Assembly: GCA_035536455.1 (NCBI GenBank)
Contig: DATLOC010000075.1
Coordinates: 1 to 64,000, forward strand
Length of the DNA: 64,000 bases
Direction of reading: 5' to 3'
From: DASUNQ01 sp035536455
GTDB lineage: Bacteria; Acidobacteriota; Thermoanaerobaculia; Multivoradales; UBA5704
The notes under the pieces: model-generated
Databases searched by the model: none
Told to the model about the DNA's origin: nothing
What the model saw: only the letters and a program-made list of their open reading frames with translations
Shown: positions 29,268 to 37,500 of the stretch, in pieces
Layout: each line of letters begins with the position of its first letter
Position numbering within the stretch: position 1 is the first letter of the stretch
Translations under genes and position numbers: made by a program

Positions 29268-30259
29268 CGGCGGTGGCGGCGCGCGAGGCGGCGCTCGACG
29301 CGCTCGTGCCGCGCCTGCTGGCGCGCGAGCCGCGGGCGGTGGCGCGCGCCATCTCGCTGGCCGAGGACGGCGGCGCCGCGCAGCGCGAGCTGATCGGCCG
29401 CGTCTACGGCGAGACGGGCCGGGCGCGCGTCGTCGGCATCACCGGTCCGCCGGGCGCCGGCAAGAGCACCCTGGTCGACCGCCTCGCCCGCCTCGTCCGC
29501 GCCCGCGGCGAGACGGTCGGCATCCTCGCCGTGGACCCGACCAGCCCCTACACCGGCGGCGCCCTCCTGGGCGACCGCATCCGCATGCAGAAGCTCTACA
29601 CCGACCCCGGCGTCTTCATCCGCTCGATGGCGACGCGCGGCGCGATGGGCGGCCTCGCCCGCGCCACCCACGACGCCGTCGACGTCCTCGACGCCGCCGG
29701 CTTCGACTGGGTGCTGGTCGAGACGGTGGGCGTGGGGCAGGACGAGGTGGATGTGGTGCGCAGCGTCGAGACGGTGGTCGTCGTCACCGTTCCCGGCCTC
29801 GGCGACGACATCCAGGCGCTCAAGGCCGGGCTGATGGAGATCGCCGACGTCTTCGTCCTCAACAAGGCCGACCGCGACGGCGCGGACCGCACCGAGAAGG
29901 ACCTCCGCTTCATGCTCCACTTGGCCGAGGACGACGGCACCGGCGCGGCCGCCTGGCACCCGCCGATCGTGCGCACGGTGGCGAGCCGCGACGAGGGGGT
30001 GCCGCAGGTGCTCGAGGAGGTCGAGCGGCACCGTGCCTGGCTGGCGGGAAGCGGCGAGCTGGAGAAGCGGCGGCAGGCGCACCTGCGGCTGCGCGTCGAG
30101 GCGATCTTGAAGGAGCGGGTGCTGCGCGCCGCCGACCAGACGCTCGGCGTCGAGCGCGAGGTCGAGCGCGGCTTCGCCGACCGGCTCGACCCCTACCGCG
30201 TCGCCGAGCGGCTGTTCACGGGAGTGCTGGAAGGCGCTCCGGCCAAGGAACCGGCTTGA
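29264..30259 (+). CDS. meaB: Methylmalonyl-CoA mutase-associated GTPase MeaB
   Basis: The 331-residue G3E-family GTPase shows Walker A GITGPPGAGKSTL (about 58-70), LAVDPTSPYTGGALLGDRIRM, MATRGAMGGLA, VETVGVGQDEVD and the base-recognition NKAD. It protects and reactivates B12-dependent methylmalonyl-CoA mutase. TTG at 29264 overlaps the previous stop; an in-frame GTG at 29273 is an alternative start. No mutase gene is in the window. Confidence 0.93.
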   Translation: MTAVAAREAALDALVPRLLAREPRAVARAISLAEDGGAAQRELIGRVYGETGRARVVGITGPPGAGKSTLVDRLARLVRARGETVGILAVDPTSPYTGGALLGDRIRMQKLYTDPGVFIRSMATRGAMGGLARATHDAVDVLDAAGFDWVLVETVGVGQDEVDVVRSVETVVVVTVPGLGDDIQALKAGLMEIADVFVLNKADRDGADRTEKDLRFMLHLAEDDGTGAAAWHPPIVRTVASRDEGVPQVLEEVERHRAWLAGSGELEKRRQAHLRLRVEAILKERVLRAADQTLGVEREVERGFADRLDPYRVAERLFTGVLEGAPAKEPA

Positions 30260-30711
30260 TCCGCAAGATCGACCACCTGGGCATCGCCGTCCGCTCGATC
30301 GCCGAGGGGCGGGGGCTCTACGAGGCGCTGGGTCTCGCCGTCACGGCGATCGAGGAGGTGCCGGACGAGGGCGTGCGGGTGGCGCTCATCCCCTGCGGCG
30401 AGAGCCTGATCGAGCTCCTCGAGCCGCTCGGGCCCGACTCGCCGATCGCCCGCTTCCTGGAGAAGCGCGGCCCCGGCATCCACCACGTCTGCCTGGGGAG
30501 CGACGACTTGGCCGGCGACGACGCGCGCCTCCGCGCCGGCGGCTTCCAGGTGCTCCGCCCCGCGCCTACCCGTGGCGCCGGCGGCTGCTGGGTGCAGTTC
30601 GTCCATCCCCGCTCGACGGGGGGAGTGCTCCTCGAGCTCTCGCAGCCGGGGACCGAGGAGGAAGCGGCCGCCGGCGGCCCCGCCGCCGCCCTCGACGAGG
30701 AGATCCCGTGA
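30256..30711 (+). CDS. mce: Methylmalonyl-CoA epimerase
   Basis: The 151-residue vicinal-oxygen-chelate protein has IDHLGIAVRSI at its start, IELLEPLGPDSPIARFLEKRGPGIHHVCL in the centre and VLLELSQP near the end. It supplies the His/Glu metal ligands of the family and interconverts (R)- and (S)-methylmalonyl-CoA between propionyl-CoA carboxylase and the mutase. TTG start overlapping the meaB stop. Confidence 0.93.
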   Translation: MIRKIDHLGIAVRSIAEGRGLYEALGLAVTAIEEVPDEGVRVALIPCGESLIELLEPLGPDSPIARFLEKRGPGIHHVCLGSDDLAGDDARLRAGGFQVLRPAPTRGAGGCWVQFVHPRSTGGVLLELSQPGTEEEAAAGGPAAALDEEIP

Positions 30712-31046
30712 TCCCGCGCGGCTCGATCGTCATTGTCCACCTGAGCAACCCGACCGAGAAGTTCTGGGGGGTGCTCGAAGGGCTGGAGCTGGTCGGGGTG
30801 ACGCTGCGCGGCATCAACCTCTCGAGCTTCGACGACTGGATCGGGGAGGCGGCGCGCGGCGAGCGCAACCTCGGCCTCTCGACGATGTTCGCGCCGCTCT
30901 TCCGAGTCGAGCGGATCTTCCTCGACGAGCCGGTCGGGGAGGTCGAGAGCTACAAGCAGCGCTTCGCGCGGCGGGTCGGCGTCGCCGTCGAGCGCTACCT
31001 CGGGATCGGGGACGAGGAGGGGGAGACGGCCGAGGTACCGTCTTGA
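30708..31046 (+). CDS. Small conserved protein of unknown function
   Basis: The 112-residue product (GTG start overlapping the epimerase stop) begins IPRGSIVIVHLSNPTEKFWGVL, giving short beta strands that could form an Sm- or PilZ-like barrel, then helices. No known motif is recognised. Its place, locked by 4-bp overlaps between the methylmalonyl-CoA genes and the ABC importer, suggests it belongs to one of them. Confidence 0.65.
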   Translation: MIPRGSIVIVHLSNPTEKFWGVLEGLELVGVTLRGINLSSFDDWIGEAARGERNLGLSTMFAPLFRVERIFLDEPVGEVESYKQRFARRVGVAVERYLGIGDEEGETAEVPS

Positions 31047-31813
31047 GGCGAGGGCTCGCCGGCCGCTTGCTGGCGCTTACCGGCCTGGCGGCTCTCGTTC
31101 TGCTGTGGGACCTTTCGATCCGCCTCTCCGGCGAGCGCCTCCTCCCGGGCCCGGCCGCGGTCGCCCGCGCACTCGGCGAGCTGGCCGCCAACGGCCTGCT
31201 GGTCAAGCACCTGGTGGCCTCGCTCTTCCGCGTCACCTGGGGGTACCTCGCGGCCGTCGTCCTCGCCGTGCCCTTCGGGCTCCTCCTCGGCTGGCGGCGC
31301 CACGGGCAGCTCGCGGTGGGGCCGCTCCTCGAGGTGCTGCGGCCGATCTCGCCGCTCGCCTGGATCCCGATCTCGATCCTCTGGTTCGGCGTCGGCGACC
31401 TGGCCGCCGTCTTCATCATCTTCCTCGCCTCCTTCCTGCCGCTGGCGATGGCGGCGAGCCACGCGGTGCGCAACATCTCGGCCGTGCACTTCCAGGCGGG
31501 GCGCAACTTCCGGCTGCCGCCGGCCGACCTGGTGCGCAAGGTCGTGCTGCCCGCGGTCCTACCGCAGCTCCTCGTCGCGCTGCGGCTCGCCCTGGGCATC
31601 GCCTGGCTGGTCGTCGTGGCGGCGGAGATGATCGCCGTCAACTCCGGGCTCGGCTTCCTGATCGTCGACGCGCGCAACGCCGGCAACCGCTACGACCTGG
31701 TCGTCGCCGGCATGGCGCTGATCGGCCTCGTCGGCCTGGCGCTCGACGCCGCGATCCGCCGCCTGGAGCGCCTGCCGGCGCTGCGCTGGGGCTACGCGGA
31801 GGCCCGCGCATGA
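31043..31813 (+). CDS. ABC importer permease 1 (SsuC/TauC/NrtB type)
   Basis: The 256-residue permease starts at TTG overlapping the previous stop (TTGA). It has six membrane segments and the EAA-like loop AGRNFRLPPADLVRKVVLPAVLPQLLVALRLALG. The family imports sulfonates, nitrate, thiamine precursors and similar anions or small organics. It is paired with a second, similar permease two genes on, so the importer is probably a heterodimer around one ATPase type. Confidence 0.85.
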   Translation: MRRGLAGRLLALTGLAALVLLWDLSIRLSGERLLPGPAAVARALGELAANGLLVKHLVASLFRVTWGYLAAVVLAVPFGLLLGWRRHGQLAVGPLLEVLRPISPLAWIPISILWFGVGDLAAVFIIFLASFLPLAMAASHAVRNISAVHFQAGRNFRLPPADLVRKVVLPAVLPQLLVALRLALGIAWLVVVAAEMIAVNSGLGFLIVDARNAGNRYDLVVAGMALIGLVGLALDAAIRRLERLPALRWGYAEARA

Positions 31814-32589
31814 TGCCCGTGCCGCGGCCGGACGCGCGGCCGGTCAAGGTGCGGATCGCCGGTCTCTCGATGACCTTCGAGGCCGACGGCAAGCGCGTCG
31901 AGGTGCTGCGCGACATCGACCTCGAGGTGCGGGAGGGGGAGCTCGTCTGCCTGCTCGGCCCTTCGGGCTGCGGCAAGTCGACGCTCCTGAATCTCGTCGG
32001 CGGCTTCCTGCGCCCGACGGCCGGGTCGATCGCGATCGACGGCGAGGAGGTGGCAGGGCCCGACCCGCGCCGCATCTTCGTCTTCCAGGAGCGCGGCGTC
32101 TTCCCCTGGCTCACCGTCGAGGGCAACATCGGCTTCGGCTTGGGGCGCCTGCCGGCCGCCGAGCGCGCCGAGCGCGTCCGCCACTACGTCGAGCTGGTCG
32201 GCCTCGAGGGGTTCGAGGGCGCCTACCCGCACGAGCTCTCCGGCGGCATGAAGCAGCGCGTCGAGGTGGCGCGGGCGCTGGCGGTCGACCCCGACGTCCT
32301 CTACCTCGACGAGCCGTTCGGCGCCCTCGACTCGCTTACCCGGCTGACCCTGCGCCGCGAGCTGCTGCGCATCTGGGAGGCGGAGCGCAAGACGATCCTC
32401 TTCGTCACCCACGACGTCGAGGAGTCGGTGCAGCTCGCCGACCGCGTCGTCGTCATGTCGCAGCGCCCGGCGACCATCCGCCGCGTCGTCGAGGTCGGCA
32501 TCCCGCACCCGCGCGACCTCTCCGCGCGCCGCTACCTCGAGGTGCGCGACAGCATCTTCGAGGCGATCGGCATGCCGCACAAGGTATGA
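31810..32589 (+). CDS. ABC importer ATPase (SsuB/TauB/NrtD type)
   Basis: The 259-residue ATPase has Walker A GPSGCGKSTLLN, the Q-loop FVFQERGVFPW, signature ELSGGMKQRVEVARAL, Walker B VLYLDEPFGALD and switch His in FVTHDVEES. It starts at ATG overlapping the permease stop. The FQ..G.FPWLTV region is typical of nitrate/sulfonate/taurine importers. Confidence 0.92.
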   Translation: MMPVPRPDARPVKVRIAGLSMTFEADGKRVEVLRDIDLEVREGELVCLLGPSGCGKSTLLNLVGGFLRPTAGSIAIDGEEVAGPDPRRIFVFQERGVFPWLTVEGNIGFGLGRLPAAERAERVRHYVELVGLEGFEGAYPHELSGGMKQRVEVARALAVDPDVLYLDEPFGALDSLTRLTLRRELLRIWEAERKTILFVTHDVEESVQLADRVVVMSQRPATIRRVVEVGIPHPRDLSARRYLEVRDSIFEAIGMPHKV

Positions 32590-33347
32590 GGCGGCCGGCG
32601 GCGCTCCTCCTGCCCCTCGCGACGGGGGCGGCGCTCGTCGCCCTCTGGCACCTCGTCGTGCGCTGGAGCGGCGCCACGGTCTTCCCGGCGCCGGGCGACG
32701 TCGTCGCGGCGCTCGCCGAGCTGGCGCGCGAGGGCGTCCTGGCGCCGGCGGTCGCCCGGTCGCTCGCGCGCGTCGGCTCGGGGTACCTGCTGGCCCTCGT
32801 CGTCGGCGTCCCGCTCGGCATGCTCATGGGGTGGAGCGCCGGGGCGGCGCGGGCGCTCAACCCGGTCGTCCAGGTGCTGCGGCCGATCAGCCCGATCGCC
32901 TGGATCCCGGTGGCGATCGTGCTCTTCAAGGTCGGCGACGGCGCCGCGGTCTTCCTGATCTTCCTCGCCGCCCTCTTCCCGATCGCCGTGGCGACGATGA
33001 ACGGCGTCCGCAGCCTGCCGCCGATGGTGCTCCTGGCCGGCCGCAACTTCGGCCTCTCACCGCCGGCGGTGCTGGCCCGCGTCGTCTTCCCCGCCGCCCT
33101 GCCGCAGGTGCTCGTCGGGCTGCGCATCGCCCTCGGGGTCGCCTGGCTGGTCGTCGTGGCGGCGGAGATGAGCGGCATCGAGTCGGGGCTCGGCTACCTG
33201 ATCATCGACGCCCGCAACGCCGGCAAGCGCTACGACCTGGTGGTGGCGGCGATGGCGGTGATCGGGGCGATCGGCCTGGCGCTCGACCTCCTGGCCCGCC
33301 GCGTCGAGCGGCTGCCGGCGGTACGCTGGGGCTTCCGGAGCGACTGA
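32586..33347 (+). CDS. ABC importer permease 2
   Basis: A 253-residue permease closely similar in plan to permease 1: LRPISPIAWIPVAIVLFKVGDGAAVFLIF and the EAA loop AGRNFGLSPPAVLARVVFPAALPQVLVGLRIALG. Both end in a VERLPAxRWG motif, which indicates duplication. ATG overlaps the ATPase stop. It lies 3 nt before the substrate-binding protein gene. Confidence 0.9.
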   Translation: MRRPAALLLPLATGAALVALWHLVVRWSGATVFPAPGDVVAALAELAREGVLAPAVARSLARVGSGYLLALVVGVPLGMLMGWSAGAARALNPVVQVLRPISPIAWIPVAIVLFKVGDGAAVFLIFLAALFPIAVATMNGVRSLPPMVLLAGRNFGLSPPAVLARVVFPAALPQVLVGLRIALGVAWLVVVAAEMSGIESGLGYLIIDARNAGKRYDLVVAAMAVIGAIGLALDLLARRVERLPAVRWGFRSD

Positions 33348-33350
33348 GCG

Positions 33351-34400
33351 ATGGCGACCGGCAAGAGGATCTTCGCCGCGGTGGCGGGCTGGGCCGCGCT
33401 GGTGACCGGCGCGCACCTGGCGCTCAACGTCGACTGGTCGGTCGCCCTCAACGACCGCCAGCCGCTCGACAAGCGCAAGTTCTACGTCGCCTACATCCCC
33501 GTCACCTGACACCTCACCTGCCCGGTGACGGACTACATCGCCCGTCACTCCCTGGGGGAGAACAGCTTCATCCCCAGGAAGTTCCAGGGGTTCCCGGAGA
33601 TCAAGGAGGCGCTGATCGGGAACCGGATGCAGGCGGGCTTCATGGTCGCACCGATGGCGATGGCCCTGCGGGCGCAGGGCGTGCCGATCAAGATCGTCTA
33701 CCTGGGCCACCGCTACGGCAGCGCCGTCGTGGTGCAGAAGGACGGCCCGGTGCGCGCGGTGCGCGACCTCGCCGGGCGGACGGTGGCGATCCCCAGCCGC
33801 TTCTCGGACGAGTACCTGATCGTGCGCCGGTCGCTGCAGCGCGAAGGCGTGCCGGCCGGCGAGGTGCGCTTCCTCGAGATGGCGCCGCCGGACGTGGCCG
33901 GGGCGCTGGCGGCCGGCGCCATCGACGCCTTCTCGATGGGCGAGCCCTTCCCGTCGCAGAGCGAGATGATGGGCTTCGGGCGCATCCTCTTCCCGGCGCG
34001 CCGCTACTGGCCGGACTACATGTCGTGCGTCCTGGTGGTGCGGCAGGACGCCATCGACCACCGCCCCGCCGCCGTGCAGACCCTGGTCGACGGCATCGCC
34101 CGCTCCGGCCTCTGGCTCGACGCCGGCCGCCCCCACCGCGAGCACGCCGCCGACTTCGTCGGCCGCTACTACTTCAACCAGCCGCCGGCGCTGCTGCGCT
34201 GGGCGCTGACCAAGGATCTCGAGCGCGTCGTCTACACTCGCCTCTCGCCGCGCAAGCAGGACTTCGACCTCGTCCGCGACCTGATGCTCGAAGCCGGCAC
34301 CCTCGACCGCCCGATCGAGTTCGAAGAGTACGTCGACGTCCGCTTCGCCGAAGGGACGGTGGGGGAGATGGCCTGGGAGTACGAAGCGGGGCGCAACTGA
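33351..34400 (+). CDS. ABC importer substrate-binding protein with in-frame TGA (candidate selenocysteine 53)
   Basis: From ATG 33351 the frame encodes an N-terminal anchor (residues 6-26), then KRKFYVAYIPVT, a TGA at codon 53 (33507-33509), and continues in the same frame HLTCPVTDYIARH to the stop at 34400. All 297 downstream codons match an NMT1/TauA-like binding protein (for example GVPIKIVYLGHRYGS, VRDLAGRTVAIPSRFS). In relatives as I remember them this motif is VGYLPVTCHLTCPVTD, so TGA replaces the first of two conserved cysteines, giving U-x3-C. A hairpin starts 14 nt after the TGA. If it is a real stop, only a 52-residue stub and an anchorless fragment would be made. Nonsense mutation or sequence error are the alternatives. 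Confidence 0.7.
33507..33549 (+). promoter_or_regulatory. Candidate bacterial SECIS: TGA codon plus downstream hairpin
   Basis: After the TGA (33507-33509), GGTGACGG (33524-33531) pairs with CCGTCACT (33542-33549): seven Watson-Crick pairs and one G-U at the base, with a 10-nt loop. The loop begins 22 nt after the TGA. With the top G-C pair open, the loop is 12 nt and starts with G. Bacterial SECIS elements are hairpins in the coding region just after UGA, with a G at the start of a small loop. No SelB-binding evidence is available here. Confidence 0.5.
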
Positions 34401-34450
34401 CACGGAGGCGACGGTCCCGCCGCGGGCGCCAGCCGGTGCAAGAAGCGATT

Positions 34451-34500
34451 CCGCAGCTGCCGCGGCAAATGCCGCGGCGCTCGCGGCATTCCCTCAGCGC
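34451..34500. repeat. REP-like palindromic element, copy 1
   Basis: GCCGCGGCA (34459-34467), 2 nt, TGCCGCGGC (34470-34478) is a perfect inverted repeat in the 162-bp gap between two converging genes. The reverse complement shares CGGCATTTGCCG and flanking CTGCGG with the tandem repeats at 62110-62151. It may end both transcripts. Confidence 0.4.
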
Positions 34501-34562
34501 CGCCAGCAGTCGCCCGCGCACGCCGAGGTCGTCTCGGGCGTACCAAGCCATTTCTCGGCCGG

Positions 34563-37500
34563 CTAGCTCTTGTCGCAGGCGTCTCCCCGGCCGTCGCCAT
34601 CGCGATCGGCCTGATCGGGGTTCGCCACCCTCTTGCAGTTGTCCGTCTTGTCGGGAATCCCGTCGCGATCGCCGTCGCGCTGGGTGGTGACCGGGCAGCC
34701 CACGCTGTTGACCGGCGTGCCGGGCTGCGTGCCCGGGCACTCGTCGCGCGCGTCGGGCACGCCGTCGCCGTCGCTGTCGGTGTTGTCGCGGACGTCGACG
34801 GCCGCGGTCGCGGTGTTGGCGCTGAAGCCGCCGCGGTCGTCCTGCACCCGTAGCGACGCGAAGTACTGGCCGGTCGAGCCGTAGACGTGGTCGAAGATCG
34901 GCGAAGTCTGCTGGACCAGCGGGCTGCCGTCACCCGGGTCGAGCACGTAGGCGGCGATCGAGCCGTCCGCGTCCTGGCTGGCGGAGGCGTCGAAGGAGAC
35001 CGCCAGCGGCGCCGGCCCGGCGTTGCCGGAGGCGGCGAGGGCCGCCACCGGGAGTTGGTTGACGTCGCAGGCGGTGGCCGAGCGCAGGGTGTAGTTGGCG
35101 CTGCCGGCGTCGTCGTAGATGAGCTGGTTGTTGGGCGTGAGCTGGGCGCGGATCGAGGGGGTGATGGCCACGATCGCGTCGCCCGGCGTGGTCGCGCCCA
35201 CCAGCGACTTGTCGAGGAGCAGGAGGATGGTGCCGTCGGGCGCGAAGCCGCTGCCCGCCGACAGGTCGCCGAGGACGGTGAAGACGCGCGCCGGCACCGC
35301 GCCGGCCACCGGCAACGTCGGCACGCCCGTCGTGCCGTAGACGAAGCGCGGACCCTGCGGCGCGCTGCTGCTCGTCTCGCCGGGGATGGTGGTCATGCCG
35401 ACGAACCAATCCTCGGCGCCGGCCGGCAGCGTGCCGGAGGTCTTGAAGCGGAGCACCCAGCGTGTCGCCGGCGGCACCGTCGAGAGATCGCCCACCTTGA
35501 TGGTGAAGGCCACCTTGCCGGGCAGGCTGGCCGGCTCGGCCGCGCGCACGGTACGAATGTCGAGGGCGGGGACGCCGCCCGTGCTGTCGCCGCTGGCGTC
35601 GGTGAGGAGGGTGATGCCCGGCGCGATGCAGGCCGTCTCGACGTCGGTGAAATCCAAGAGCGCGACCTGGTTCGACTGCGCGCTCTCGCCGAACGAGTTG
35701 ACCGCGCTCACGGCGTAGTAGTAACGCACGCCGCTTTGCACCGTGGTGTCGTCGAAGCGGGTGAGGCTCGTCGAGTCGGCGAGATGGGCGAGCACGTCCG
35801 GGCTGGTGCCGCGGTAGACCTGGAAGTGCGTGATCGGGGCACCGCCCGGCAGCGGCTGCGTCCAGGTGAGGTGCGCGCCGGCGGCGTCGCGGCGGCCGGA
35901 GAGGCTCGGCGTGCCGGGGATCGTCGGCTCCGGCGGGTCGTGCGCGGCGAGCAGGCGGCGCCCGCTCGACTGGCGCACGATGACGCCGTTCTCGGTGAGC
36001 GAGTTGGTGCCGCCGGTGATGCAGGGGCCGGTGCAGCCGTCGGCGAAGGCGGCGAGCAGGCGACCCTCCTCGTCCATGATGGCGTCGTTGAAGTCGAGCA
36101 GGTTGCGCGTGCCCGCGGCCTCGCAGGGGCTGTTGAAGCCGCCGTCGCAGATGGCGCCGCGCTGCACCGGGTCGTCGGGGGTGACGTTGCGCACCGTCCA
36201 GTTGGCGCCGCCGTCGTAGGTCGTGGCGACGTAGGCGTACCAGTGCGCGTCGTCGGCCGGATCGGCCGTCGTGTTCCCCATCGTCGCCGGGTCGCCCGAG
36301 TGGCCGGGCTTGGTGGTGCCGAGGAAGAAGTAGGCGGCACGTTGCGGATCACCGGCGACGATCGCCGGGAAGACGCCGTTGCGGATGCCGTAGGGCGCGC
36401 CCACGTCCACGGGCCCCGACCAGGTCAGGCCCTTGTCGTGCGAGACGACGACCATCGCCTTGTCGTTGCCCTGCTCCATGTAGCCGACGTACAGCGTGCC
36501 GTCGGAGGCGACGGCGACGGAGGGGTCCCAGCGCCCCTGGCCGGAGCCCGGAATGGCGCGGATCTGCCAGCTCTGCCCGGCGTCCTCCGAAACGATGAGC
36601 GCCTGGCCGCCGTTGCAGCCCTTGTTCGGCAGGTACACGGTGCCGTCGGCCGCGACCTTGGGGTGCCCGTGCAGCCCGCCGCACTCGAGCAGCGTGTAAA
36701 CGGGCACACTGGCGCCGAAGGTCACGCCGCCGTTGTCGCTGCGCGAGCAGTAGGCGGCGTAGAGGTCCTGCGAGCAGTAGTAGACGGCGTTGGGATAGGT
36801 GTGCGGGATCTGCACGCCGGCCGGGTAGGGGCCGACGCCGAGCGCCTGGTGGTCGAGGCCGGCCTTGAAGCTGCCGCCGACGCTGGGCTCCCAGCTCTCG
36901 CCGTCGGTGTCGCTGTACTCCTGGATACTGTTGCCGGGGCCGAGGACGAGCTGCGAGGCGAAGATGCGCCCGGTGTCGCGATCGGCGACCAGGATGGGGT
37001 CGCTCGTCTGCAGGCCGCTGAGCGTGCCGGTCTTATCTTCCCAGGTGTCGCGCGCGGGCGAGACGCCGTCGTCGAACTTGACGCGGTCCACCTCGGTGCC
37101 GGCGATGAAGAAGATGCTGCTCGTCTGGGTGTTGACGTCGAGCGTCGGCTCGGCGGCGCCGTCGCCGATGCCCGCCGGCGAGACGTGCAGGCTGAAGTCC
37201 GGGCCGCCGATGGTCACCGGGCCGCCGCCGCCACCGCCGCCGCCGCCGTCGTCCTCGCCGCAGGCGCCCATGGCGGGCAGCTGGAAGTCGGCCACCGCGG
37301 CGGCCTGGTCGAGGTCGGCGCCGTTGAAGTAGGCGGCGCCGCCCGCGCCGGGCGACAGGCGCGCGCCGACGCGGAGGTCGGTGAGCACGTCGCCGGGCGC
37401 GACGGCGCTGCCCAGGCGATCGGCGGGCACGACGATGGTGATGGTGCCATCGACGTCGTACGACGAGCCTGGCGCTCCGAAGCCGAGGTCATCGAAGGCG

